From Akkermansia muciniphila (GTDB lineage: Bacteria; Verrucomicrobiota; Verrucomicrobiia; Verrucomicrobiales; Akkermansiaceae), in contig CAMCYK010000026.1 of NCBI GenBank assembly GCA_945883695.1, positions 1-40,108 of the forward strand: a DNA stretch of 40,108 bases, written 5' to 3'. The notes beneath the pieces are model-generated. The model made no database searches. It was not told where the DNA came from and worked only from the letters and a program-made list of their open reading frames with translations. This document shows positions 25,142 through 34,486 of this stretch, one piece after another (within the stretch, counting starts at the first letter, position 1; every line of letters begins with the position of its first letter). The position numbers and the translations under genes were made by a program.

Positions 25142-25162
25142 GTGTCGCCTTGAAGGCGACAC
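25142..25162. repeat. REP-like hairpin, GTGTCGCC stem
   Basis: A 21-base palindrome with 8-bp stem and 5-base loop. It has the same architecture and the same first six stem bases (GTGTCG/CGACAC) as the A-type hairpins at 29868-30001, but a different inner pair of bases and loop. Confidence 0.7.
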
Positions 25163-25187
25163 GGCGTGGCGGCATCCTGCCGGCCGC

Positions 25188-25216
25188 CCCCCGGGAGCGC
25201 CGGTCTTCAGACCGGC
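25188..25216 (+). repeat. REP-like hairpin repeat, copy 3
   Basis: Identical over 29 bases to 11745-11773 read on the opposite strand. The core GGTCTTCAGACC forms the stem. Confidence 0.7.
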
Positions 25217-25337
25217 TCGAGATGCGTTGCCCGCCCCCCGCAAGCGGCCGGCAAGCGAACGGATTGACGATTGAGGAGTGACGATTGTTGATTTTTGATT
25301 GAAGGGGGCGGATCGCCGCGTACCGGGTGGTCGCACC

Positions 25338-28300
25338 ATGCGGAAATTCCCGATCTTCATCTTTCTGTGCGTCCCCGCGTCCGCCCGCGCGGAGAAGGTG
25401 GATTTCAACACCCGGATCCAGCCCATCCTATCGGAAAACTGTTACGCCTGCCACGGCCCGGACGAGGCGAAACGGGAGGGCGGGCTGCGTCTCGACCAGC
25501 GCGAGCCCGCCCTGCAAGGCGGCGACAGCGGCAAGGCGATCGTCCCGGGCGATCCGGGGAAGTCGCTCCTCCTCGAGCGGATCAACCACGGCGACCCGGA
25601 CGAGCTGATGCCGCCGCCGGAAAAGAAAGACCGCCTGCACCCGGAGCAGGTCGCACTGATCCGCAGGTGGATCGAAGAGGGCGCGGAATGGGGCGTGCAC
25701 TGGGCCTTCGTGGCCCCGCAGCGCCCCCCGGTGCCCGCCGTGAAGGACGCCGCGTGGGTGAGGAATCCGATCGATCGCTTCGTACTCGCCCAGCTTGAGG
25801 CGCGGGGTCTCGCGCCGTCCCCGGAGGCCGACGCCGCCACGCTGCTGCGCCGGCTGGCGCTCGATCTAACAGGCCTGCCGCCCTCTCCCGCGGAACTCTC
25901 CGCGCCCTTTGATTTCAGCCGGGAGGCCGGGCGCCTTCTCGCGAGCCCCCGCTTCGGCGAGCGCTGGGCCCGCGAGTGGCTCGATGCGGCGCGCTATGCC
26001 GATTCCGCCGGCTACGAGAAGGACCTGCCGCGGATGCACCATTTCTACCGCGACTGGGTCGTCGCCGCGCTGAACGCGAACCTGCCCTACGACCAGTTCA
26101 TCCTCAAACAGATCGCAGGCGACCTGCTCCCCGGCGCCACGCAGGACGACCGCATCGCCACCGGCTTCCTCCGCAACTCGATGACCAACGAGGAAGGCGG
26201 CGCGAAGCCCGAGCAGTTCCGCGTCGAGGGCGTCTTCGACCGGATCGACGCGATCGGCAAATCCGTGCTCGGCCTCACGGCGCAGTGCGCGCAGTGCCAC
26301 ACCCACAAATACGATCCGCTCACCCACGACGAATACTTCGGCCTTTTCGCTTACCTGAACGGCATCGAGGAAACCTCGATCGCCGCCCTTACCCCTGAGG
26401 AAAATTTCACCACCGGGGAAATCCGCGCGCGCATCGCTGCGATCGACACCGCGATCCGCGGGAGATCGCCGGAGGTGCCGGCCGCGTTCGCGGGATGGCA
26501 GCAGGAGACGCTCGCGTTGCCGCGCACGGAGTGGCACGCGCTGGAACTCTATCAGCTCGGCGATTCCGGGCAGAAGTACTGGCCGCAGCCCGACAAGTCC
26601 GTGATCAACATGGGTTATGCAAACACCCGGGGTGATGAGAACTTCACCTCTTCGCTGGAGATCCCGGCGATCCGCGCGGCGCGGCTCGAGGTGCTGAACG
26701 ATCCCTACCTGCCGATGAACGGCCCCGGCCGCTCGACCCGCGGCACCGGCGCGCTGACCGAGTTCGTCCTCCACGCCGGCCCCGATCCCGCGAAGCTGGC
26801 CAAGCTCGCCTTCTCCATGGTGAGCGCCAGCGTGAATCCACCCGTGACGAAGCTCGACCCGCTGCGCTTTCCCGCCACCCCCGAACGCAAGCCCGACGAC
26901 CGCAGCACCGGCCCGGCCGCCTTCGCGCTGGACGGCGATGACAAAACCGCGTGGACCCACGAGCGCGATCCGGTCCGCAACAACGACCCGGCCGTGCTCA
27001 CCTTCGAGCTGGCCGAGCCGTTCGAGACCGGCGGCACCGCCCATTTCAAATACACGCTCGTCCAGCGCCACGGCGGCTTCAACTCGGACGACAGCCAGAC
27101 CTACAACCTCGGCCGCATCCGTCTTTCCGTCGCCGCCACCGTGCCCACCGCCCTCGACCACCTGCCGCCGCGGGTCCGCGAGGCGCTGGAAACGCCATCT
27201 GAAAAGCGCAGCCCGGACCAGTCCGCACGGCTCTTCGCGCACTGGCGGGAAAACAATCCGGACTTCGCCGCGGAGACCGCGGAGATCGAGTCGCTCCACG
27301 CGGGAGTCCCGCAACCGACCTGGGCGCTGGTCGCCGCCGAGACCGCGAACCCGCGCGAGACCCGGCTCTTCGAACGCGGTGAGCAGACGCACCCGAAGCA
27401 CGTCGTGAAGCCGCACGTCCCCGCTTTCCTCCACCCGCTGCCGCCCGGCGATCCGGAGTCGCGGCTGACCTTCGCGAAGTGGCTGGTCGATCCGCGATCC
27501 CCGACCACCGCGCGCCGCATGGTGAACAGCCTGTGGCAGGCGTATTTCGGCATCGGCTTGTTAGAGACGTCGGAGGACTTCGGCCATCAGGCCGCGCGGC
27601 CCTCGCATGCGGAGCTGCTCGATTGGCTCGCCGTGGAGTTCATGGAAAGCGGTTGGGACATGAAGCACCTCCACCGGCTCATCGTGGACAGCGCGACCTA
27701 CCGCCAGGCATCCGCCGCCTCCCCCGCGCTGCGCGAGATGGATCCGAAGAACCGCCTCCTCGCCCGCGGCGCGCGGCTCCGGGTCCCGGCGGAAACCGTC
27801 CGCGATATCCAGCTCGCCAGCTCCGGCCTGCTCGACGGGAAAATCGGCGGGCGCAGCGTTTTCCCGCCGGCTCCCGGCTATCTCTTCCAAAAGCCCGTCT
27901 CCTACGGCCCGAAGACCTGGGAAGTGGAGACCGACTCGAACCGCTACCGCCGCGCGCTCTATACCTTCCGTTTCCGCTCGGTGCCTTACCCGCTGCTTGT
28001 CGCCTTCGACGCGCCGGCCGGCACCGCCTCCTGCGCACGCCGCAACATCTCCACCAGCCCGATGCAGGCGCTGGTGACGCTCAACGAGCAGGTCTCGGTG
28101 GAAGCCGCGCTCGGCCTCGCCCACCTCAGCCTCACCGACACCGGCACCCTGGACGAAAAGCTGGCCCGCGCCTTCGTCCGCTGCACCTCGCGGGTTCCCG
28201 ACGCGGAGGAAATCGCCGCCCTCGCCGCCGTTCACGCGGCCACCCTCGCCGCCGATCCCGCCGAGGCGAAGCTGCTGCTGGAAAACCACCGGCCCGTCAC

Positions 28301-28397
28301 CCTCGATCTCTCCGCCCACCCCTTGCCGGAGCTCGCCGCCGCCGCCGCCGTCGCCCGCGTGCTCCTCAATCTCGACGAAACGATCACCAAGAACTGA
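25338..28397 (+). CDS. PSD1 and planctomycete cytochrome C domain protein (PSCyt1-DUF1549-DUF1553)
   Basis: 1019 residues from the ATG at 25338, which starts a short signal peptide (RKFPIFIFLCVPASARA). Residues about 30-115 are the planctomycete cytochrome domain with one heme motif CYACHG. DUF1549 follows (RFVLAQLEARGL to LNGIEE) and contains a second CxxCH (CAQCHTHKYDP). After a concanavalin-like insert comes DUF1553 (LTFAKWLVDPRSPTTARRMVNSLWQAYFGIGL to the C-terminus). These large periplasmic proteins are abundant in Planctomycetota and Verrucomicrobiota, often beside sulfatases or glycoside genes. Roles in polysaccharide degradation are suggested but unproven. A DUF1501 gene follows three bases downstream, the usual partner. 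Confidence 0.93.
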   Translation: MRKFPIFIFLCVPASARAEKVDFNTRIQPILSENCYACHGPDEAKREGGLRLDQREPALQGGDSGKAIVPGDPGKSLLLERINHGDPDELMPPPEKKDRLHPEQVALIRRWIEEGAEWGVHWAFVAPQRPPVPAVKDAAWVRNPIDRFVLAQLEARGLAPSPEADAATLLRRLALDLTGLPPSPAELSAPFDFSREAGRLLASPRFGERWAREWLDAARYADSAGYEKDLPRMHHFYRDWVVAALNANLPYDQFILKQIAGDLLPGATQDDRIATGFLRNSMTNEEGGAKPEQFRVEGVFDRIDAIGKSVLGLTAQCAQCHTHKYDPLTHDEYFGLFAYLNGIEETSIAALTPEENFTTGEIRARIAAIDTAIRGRSPEVPAAFAGWQQETLALPRTEWHALELYQLGDSGQKYWPQPDKSVINMGYANTRGDENFTSSLEIPAIRAARLEVLNDPYLPMNGPGRSTRGTGALTEFVLHAGPDPAKLAKLAFSMVSASVNPPVTKLDPLRFPATPERKPDDRSTGPAAFALDGDDKTAWTHERDPVRNNDPAVLTFELAEPFETGGTAHFKYTLVQRHGGFNSDDSQTYNLGRIRLSVAATVPTALDHLPPRVREALETPSEKRSPDQSARLFAHWRENNPDFAAETAEIESLHAGVPQPTWALVAAETANPRETRLFERGEQTHPKHVVKPHVPAFLHPLPPGDPESRLTFAKWLVDPRSPTTARRMVNSLWQAYFGIGLLETSEDFGHQAARPSHAELLDWLAVEFMESGWDMKHLHRLIVDSATYRQASAASPALREMDPKNRLLARGARLRVPAETVRDIQLASSGLLDGKIGGRSVFPPAPGYLFQKPVSYGPKTWEVETDSNRYRRALYTFRFRSVPYPLLVAFDAPAGTASCARRNISTSPMQALVTLNEQVSVEAALGLAHLSLTDTGTLDEKLARAFVRCTSRVPDAEEIAALAAVHAATLAADPAEAKLLLENHRPVTLDLSAHPLPELAAAAAVARVLLNLDETITKN

Positions 28398-28400
28398 TCC

Positions 28401-29825
<1,425 letters not shown>

Positions 29826-29867
29826 GAGGGAGCGCCGCGGCGTGTCGCGGCTTGGGCTGCCCTTAAG

Positions 29868-30023
29868 GAGTGTCGACGTGCCGTCGACACTCGTGTGTTG
29901 ACCACAGGTCAACACTCCTTAGTGCGCGTCGACGTGCCGTCGACACTCGTGTTGACCACAGGTCCACACTCCTTAAGGCCTGTCGCCGTGCCGTCGACAG
30001 GTCATGTTGACCACAGGTCAACA
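29868..30023. repeat. Array of six palindromes of two alternating types (A-B-A-B-A-B)
   Basis: Type A: 29868-29892 (stem GAGTGTCGAC, loop GTGCC), 29928-29944 core of a diverged copy, 29979-30001 (stem CCTGTCG, loop GTGCC). Type B: 29895-29915, 29949-29969 and 30005-30023 (stem TGTTGACC, loop ACA). Blocks are bounded by CTTAAGGAG or CTCCTTAAG. The outer pairs of A change from A-T and G-C to C-G and C-G between the first and third copies, keeping the pairing. It lies in the 218 bp between the DUF1501 and Dabb genes (convergent). Confidence 0.8.
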
Positions 30024-30043
30024 CTCCTTAAGGGGGCTGCCCC

Positions 30044-30340
30044 TCACACCTCGAAATCAAACACCACCACCCGCGCCAGGCAGGGCACGACGATGTCGCG
30101 GACGCGTTCGTGCTCGGGGTGCGGCAGGTAGGCATCGCGGTTCGCGGCGCTGTCGAAGGTCATGAGGAAGCCATGGGTGAAGCCGTCGTTCATGCCTTCC
30201 GAACTCTCGTAAGGGCCGTGCTCCATGTCCAGCAGCCCGGGGATTTGCCCGACCATGCCCTTCATCTCGCGGAAGCAGGTGTCGATCTGAGCGGAGGTGA
30301 TGCCCTCCTTGAACTGGAACATGCCGTAGTGTCGAACCAT
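30044..30340 (-). CDS. Dabb (stress-responsive A/B barrel) domain protein
   Basis: 98 residues, a single ferredoxin-like Dabb domain: MVRHYGMFQFKEGITSAQID, then MEHGPYESSEGMNDGFTHGFLMTFDS, and DAYLPHPEHERVRDIVVPCL with the characteristic HPxH segment. Family members form dimeric beta barrels. Some are enzymes in polyketide or aromatic pathways, but many are uncharacterised. It lies 28 bp downstream of the Tm-1-like gene on the same strand and is probably in the same transcript. Confidence 0.85.
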   Translation of the reverse strand: MVRHYGMFQFKEGITSAQIDTCFREMKGMVGQIPGLLDMEHGPYESSEGMNDGFTHGFLMTFDSAANRDAYLPHPEHERVRDIVVPCLARVVVFDFEV

Positions 30341-30368
30341 CGTCTCGTGGGGTAGTGTTGGATTGAAA

Positions 30369-31577
30369 TCAGGGGGCGCTCGCGGCCATCAGGGAAAGCA
30401 GTTTCTCCGCGCAGGCCCGGGCGAAGGAGGGATCGTTGATCTCGAGATCGAACTCCTCCACCGGCTGCCGCGAATGGCCGCGCAGCGCGCCGAACAGCGC
30501 CTCGTCCGCCGCCGCGTCATGGAAGGGCTGGCCGGCCGCGCTGATCACGCTGATCGCTTGCCGCGGGATCATCACCGCGCAGCCCGCCGTGCAGGCGTTC
30601 GCCTTCGCCGCGAGGATCCCGCCGAGTTCCGCGCATTCCTCCGGCGTGGTCCGCATCAGCGTGACCTGAGGGTTGTGGATGTAAAAATTCCGCCCGGCGA
30701 ACTTGGCGGGCACCGAGGCCTCCTCGCCGAAATTCACCATGTCGAGGCAGCCCGGCGCGATCACCACCGGCACCTTCGCCCGCGCCGCGGCGTCCATCCG
30801 CTCCGGCCCGGCGTTCAAGACGCCGCCGACCAGCTCGTCGGCCCACTCGGTGGTGGTCAGGTCGAGCACCCCGCTGACCATCCCGCTCTCGACCAGCGAT
30901 TCCATCGTGCGCCCGCCCGCCCCGGTGGCGGCGAACACCAGCACCTCGTAGCCCGCTTCCTCGAGGATCCGCTTGGCTTCGGTGATGCAGGCGGTGGTGT
31001 TGCCGAACATGCTGGCGACCACCAGCGGCTTCGCGGCATCGACCTCGATCTTCGCTTCCACCATCCCGCAGATCGCCCCGGCGGCGCGCGAGAAAATCAC
31101 CCGCGACAGACGATTCAAGCCGGCCACGTCGGCGATGCTCGGCATCATCACGATGTCCTTGGTCCCGAGGTAGGGCGCGGTGTTGCCGCTCGCCAGGGTC
31201 GAAACCATCAGCTTGGGAAAGCCCAGCGGCAGCGCGCGCATCGCCGCGGTGCCGATCGCCGTGCCGCCGCCGCCGCCGAGCGAGATCACCCCGTCGATCT
31301 TCCCCGCCGCCGCCAGCTTTTCCAACAGCACCGGCGCGGCCTTCGACATCGCCACCACGCACTCGCCGCGGTCGCGCTTGGCGATCAACGGCGCGAGGTC
31401 GAGCCCCGCCGCCGCGGCGACTTCCTCGCGGGTGATGTCCGGCGTCACCACCGGCGGCCCGCCGCTGCCGACATCGATCAGCAGCGCCGCGTGCCCGCGC
31501 TCCCGGATCAGCCCGGCGACAAAAGCATGCTCCTCCCCTTTCGAATCGAGGGTCCCCAGAACGGCGATGGTTTTCAT
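30369..31577 (-). CDS. Tm-1-like ATP-binding domain protein (UPF0261)
   Basis: 402 residues. The N-terminal domain begins MKTIAVLGTLDSKGEEHAFV and has the UPF0261 motif GVISLGGGGGTAIGTAAMRALPLGFPKLMVST (read in pieces, residues about 97-125). It then has IVMMPSIADVAGLNRLSRVIFSRAAGAI. The C-terminal domain has MFGNTTACITEAKRILEEAGYEVLVFAATGAGGRTME and the motif PGCLDMVNFG. The tomato Tm-1 protein has this N-terminal fold and binds ATP and viral replicase. The bacterial function is unsettled. In many bacteria this gene is adjacent to a PEP-hydrolase-like TIM barrel, as here. Confidence 0.92.
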   Translation of the reverse strand: MKTIAVLGTLDSKGEEHAFVAGLIRERGHAALLIDVGSGGPPVVTPDITREEVAAAAGLDLAPLIAKRDRGECVVAMSKAAPVLLEKLAAAGKIDGVISLGGGGGTAIGTAAMRALPLGFPKLMVSTLASGNTAPYLGTKDIVMMPSIADVAGLNRLSRVIFSRAAGAICGMVEAKIEVDAAKPLVVASMFGNTTACITEAKRILEEAGYEVLVFAATGAGGRTMESLVESGMVSGVLDLTTTEWADELVGGVLNAGPERMDAAARAKVPVVIAPGCLDMVNFGEEASVPAKFAGRNFYIHNPQVTLMRTTPEECAELGGILAAKANACTAGCAVMIPRQAISVISAAGQPFHDAAADEALFGALRGHSRQPVEEFDLEINDPSFARACAEKLLSLMAASAP

Positions 31578-31589
31578 GATAAAAACGGG

Positions 31590-31681
31590 TTCACCGCCAA
31601 GACGCCAAGGACGCCAAGTTCAAGGCAGTGGGAAATTCGGTTTTTTCGGAAACTTGGCGCACTTGGCGTCTTGGCGGTTCA
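31590..31681. repeat. Inverted repeat between the Tm-1-like and PEP-hydrolase-like genes
   Basis: Arms 31590-31620 and 31651-31681 match at 27 of 31 positions, around a 30-base spacer. Each arm carries repeated CGCCAAG units (CCGCCAAGACGCCAAGGACG then CCAAG). The same CGCCAAG-type repeat is widespread in intergenic regions of this phylum (recalled, not checked). It separates two genes of one likely operon and could cause partial termination or stabilise the 3' end of the first transcript. Confidence 0.75.
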
Positions 31682-31687
31682 CTTGTC

Positions 31688-32557
31688 TCAATGCTTCCGC
31701 TTCACCGGAATCGCCTTGAACTCCCGCGTCAGCTTGGTCAGCGACATCTCGACCGCCATCCGCTCGAGGCTCGAGGCCCCGACGAAGCCGACCGCGTCGG
31801 TGTGCTCGTTGATGTAGGCGGCGTCTTCCGGCGTGTTGATCGGGCCGCCGTGGCTGAGGTAGAGGATGTCGTCGCGCACCGTGCGGCCGGCGTCGATGAT
31901 CGTCTGCGTCCGCTTCGCCGCCTCCGGCAGCGACATCGTGGCGTCGACCACGCCGATCGAACCGCCGACCGTGGTTCCGACGTGCGCGATGATCACGTCC
32001 GCGCCGGCTTCCGCCATCGCCTTCGCCTCTTCCGGCGCGTCGACATAGACGATGCTGAAAAGATCCATCCGCCGGGCCAGCGCGACCATCTCGAACTCCT
32101 TTTTCACGCTCATCCCGGTCTCCTCGAGGATCTGGCGGAACTTGCCGTCGACGATGCAGTGGGTCGGGAAATTGTTCACGCCGCTGAAGCCCATGTCCTT
32201 CACCTTGCCGAGCCAGTGCCACATCCGGCGCCGCGGGTCGGTCGCGTGGACGCCGCAGATCACCGGCACTTCCTCGACCACCGGCAGCACCTCGTATTCG
32301 CCGATCTCCATCGCCACCGCATTGGCGTCGCCGTAGGCCATCAGCCCGGCGGTCGAGCCGTGGCCGGCCATCCGGAAGCGGCCGGAATTGTAGATGATGA
32401 TCAGGTCCGCGCCGCCCTTCTCGATGAACTTCGCGCTGATCCCGGTCCCCGCGCCGGCGGCGATGATCGGCTGGCCCTTCGAGAGCGTGTCGTGCAGGCG
32501 TTCGAGCACTTCGGCCCGCGTGTAGGGGTTTCCTTTCCCGGTCCAAGGATTCGGCAT
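31688..32557 (-). CDS. Phosphoenolpyruvate hydrolase family protein (TIM barrel)
   Basis: 289 residues. The start MPNPWTGKGNPYTRAEVLERL is typical. Visible barrel elements: PIIAAGAGTGISAKFIEKGGADLIIIYNSGRFRMAGHGSTAGLMAYGDANAV (read in pieces), VPVICGVHATDPRR, GFSGVNNFPT, ADVIIAHVGTTVGGSIG, and LYLSHGGPINTPEDAAYI near the C-terminus. The family (PEP_hydrolase, IGPS-like) is predicted to hydrolyse PEP or a related phosphoenol compound. Biochemistry is sparse. It is the first gene of a probable operon with the Tm-1-like and Dabb genes and is divergent from an AraC-type regulator. Confidence 0.92.
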   Translation of the reverse strand: MPNPWTGKGNPYTRAEVLERLHDTLSKGQPIIAAGAGTGISAKFIEKGGADLIIIYNSGRFRMAGHGSTAGLMAYGDANAVAMEIGEYEVLPVVEEVPVICGVHATDPRRRMWHWLGKVKDMGFSGVNNFPTHCIVDGKFRQILEETGMSVKKEFEMVALARRMDLFSIVYVDAPEEAKAMAEAGADVIIAHVGTTVGGSIGVVDATMSLPEAAKRTQTIIDAGRTVRDDILYLSHGGPINTPEDAAYINEHTDAVGFVGASSLERMAVEMSLTKLTREFKAIPVKRKH

Positions 32558-32688
32558 GGCGGGAAGACTGACGCGGCCTTATTGAAAAATCTAGCGTCAA
32601 GCGGATTTAATGCGGCCACCTCTCCATATCCCGGACGCACATCGCGGCCGGAAGGGCTCGACCTGCGGGGCCCGCGGCGCTTAGGCAG

Positions 32689-33582
32689 ATGGGGACGAGG
32701 ATGAAAAACCCCAGCATGATGCCCTCGAAGGATGTCCAGGTACTGGGCGACCAGACCCGCTACCGGGTGGTGCGGGCGGACGCCGCGGACGACCGGACCT
32801 GGCTGTCGAAGGGTGCCATCTGTCCCCTGCTCCACCAGCACCACATCGCCCACACCGGGATCATGGAGGCCGCGGCGCCGTTCGAGGTGGTCCGGATGAA
32901 CCAGAGTGGGACCTTCATGATCGCCTGCATCGAAGGCGAGGGCGTGGTGCTGTCCGACGGCCGCTGGAAGCGGATCCGCCCCAACCAGGCCTGCCTCCAG
33001 CCGCCCTTTGTCATGAACGCGCTGAAATGCCTGCCAGGGAAGCGCTGGACCTTTGCCTGGGTGCGATACGACGAATCGCGCGAGGTGCGGCCGATCGTCT
33101 CGTCGGACTCCCCGGTCACCGGCCCCTTCATCGCCGCCCCGCTGCAGGCCGCGATCGAAGGCTTCCACAGCGAGGCCAGCGGGCAGGCCTCGCCGGCGCT
33201 GCTCCACCATTGGAACGAGCTGGTCCACCGCTACGTCGTCCGCTTCGCCCAGCCGCACCGCCAGGACGAGCGGCTGTGGCAGGTCTGGCGGCGGGTCGAG
33301 GCGAATCTGGCCCGTCCGTGGAGCCTGACCGAGATCGCCGCCATCGCCTGCATGAGCGAGGAGCACCTGCGCCGGGTCTGCCGCAAGGAGCTCGGCCGCA
33401 GCCCGATGCAGCACCTGACGTTCCTCCGTCTGCAGCGCGCCCAGCACCTGCTGTCCGTGACCGATGACAAGGTCGAGGTCATCGCCAACAGCGTCGGCTT
33501 CGAAAGTTCCTTCACCTTCTCCAACACCTTCAAGAAATGGATCGGCTGGCGCCCTTCCGAGCAACGCGACAACCGGCCTTGA
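32689..33582 (+). CDS. AraC-family transcriptional regulator
   Basis: 297 residues from ATG 32689. An ATG at 32701 is an alternative start. The N-terminal 180 residues form an effector-sensing domain with cupin-like patches (MIACIEGEGVVLSDGRWKRI, LQPPFVMNALKCLPGKRW). Residues about 205-297 are the AraC DNA-binding domain with two helix-turn-helix units: RPWSLTEIAAIACMSEEHLRRVCRKELGRSPMQHL and VIANSVGFESSFTFSNTFKKWIGWRPSE (read in pieces). It is divergent from the PEP-hydrolase/Tm-1/Dabb operon across 131 bp and is its most likely regulator. The inducer is unknown. Confidence 0.9.
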   Translation: MGTRMKNPSMMPSKDVQVLGDQTRYRVVRADAADDRTWLSKGAICPLLHQHHIAHTGIMEAAAPFEVVRMNQSGTFMIACIEGEGVVLSDGRWKRIRPNQACLQPPFVMNALKCLPGKRWTFAWVRYDESREVRPIVSSDSPVTGPFIAAPLQAAIEGFHSEASGQASPALLHHWNELVHRYVVRFAQPHRQDERLWQVWRRVEANLARPWSLTEIAAIACMSEEHLRRVCRKELGRSPMQHLTFLRLQRAQHLLSVTDDKVEVIANSVGFESSFTFSNTFKKWIGWRPSEQRDNRP

Positions 33583-33601
33583 ACCTTCAGACGAACCACC
33601 C

Positions 33602-34444
33602 ATGAAATCCACCGCATCCCTGATCGCCCTTTTGTGCACCGCGGCCCTCGCCGCCGCGGATGAGCTGCCCGCCAAGGGCCTGGTCCTCGACCTCGACGCG
33701 GCCAAGGGCGTCACCCTCGAAGACGGCGACAAGGTGGCCGTGTGGCGCAACCAGGTCGCGGCCTCGCCGGCGAAGGACTTCGTGAAGCGCGATGAAGGCC
33801 GCAAGGAGCCGGGCAGCGGCCGGCCGACGCTGCGCAAGGAGGTGGCGGAGCTCAAGGGCAAGCCGTCGCTGGTCTTTCTCCAGCAGGAACTGGTCTGCCT
33901 CGACGAGGACACCTTCGACGGGCTGAGCACCGGCAAGGGCCACACCTGGCTCGCCGTGCTCGCGGTGAAGGAGCAGCGGGTCGGCCTCAAGGACGTGAAC
34001 TCGTTCTTCGGCAACCTCCGCAACGGCGGTAAATACGAGGGCGTCTGGGGCTGCCTGAACGACGACAACACGCCGTGGTGGGGCGTCCGCAACGGCCTGA
34101 CCTTCGGCCGCTTCGACGTCAACAACCCGCAGGTCCTCGGGCCGAAACTCGAGACCGGCAAATTCCACCTCGTCGCCGGCCGGATGGGGGCCGGCAGCGG
34201 CACGGTGAAGCTGGAGTTTTTCGTCAACTCGCCGGTCGCGGTGGCGGCGGCGGATTTCCCGGTCAGCGCGGAAGCCGACCCGTCGCGGATGGCGGTCGGC
34301 CAGGAGCGCGACGCGATCCAGCATCCCGGCCACGAGTCCTTCGACGGCGAGATCGCCCGTTTCCTGATCTGGGAGCGCCCGCTGGATGACAAGGAGCTGG
34401 CGGCGGCGCTCGAGCTACTACGGGCGACGTATCTCGCGAAGTAG
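33602..34444 (+). CDS. Secreted LamG/concanavalin-like protein
   Basis: 280 residues from ATG 33602, which begins a clear signal peptide (KSTASLIALLCTAALAAA). The mature part starts PAKGLVLDLDAAKGVTLEDGDKVAVWRNQV, the opening pattern of LamG-like jellyroll domains in this phylum. It has HLVAGRMGAGSGTVKLEFFVN in the middle and SFDGEIARFLIWERPLDDKELAAALELL at the end, the common C-terminus of the fold. No catalytic residues were recognised, so it is probably a carbohydrate- or surface-binding protein. It follows the AraC gene by 19 bp and may be cotranscribed with it. Confidence 0.82.
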   Translation: MKSTASLIALLCTAALAAADELPAKGLVLDLDAAKGVTLEDGDKVAVWRNQVAASPAKDFVKRDEGRKEPGSGRPTLRKEVAELKGKPSLVFLQQELVCLDEDTFDGLSTGKGHTWLAVLAVKEQRVGLKDVNSFFGNLRNGGKYEGVWGCLNDDNTPWWGVRNGLTFGRFDVNNPQVLGPKLETGKFHLVAGRMGAGSGTVKLEFFVNSPVAVAAADFPVSAEADPSRMAVGQERDAIQHPGHESFDGEIARFLIWERPLDDKELAAALELLRATYLAK

Positions 34445-34486
34445 CGCCGGCCCGATCCCGACATTGACGGGATCACCTGCCGTGGA

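Larger units (their letters stand above)
24963..25337. repeat. 375-bp intergenic region with two hairpin repeats
   Basis: No gene seen. 25142-25162 is a hairpin with 8-base arms (GTGTCGCC/GGCGACAC) and loop TTGAA. 25188-25216 is the inverted copy of the 29-base repeat found at 11745-11773. The remaining sequence, about 120 bp before the start at 25338, is AT-richer (GATTGACGATTGAGGAGTGACG near 25261-25283, given here as landmark) and may hold the promoter of the PSD1 operon. Confidence 0.6.

Noticed and set aside
29868-30023. Hairpin array considered as an integron or attC-like site
   Set aside because: The stems are short and tightly packed, there is no integrase gene, and the alternating loops GTGCC and ACA do not fit attC structure.
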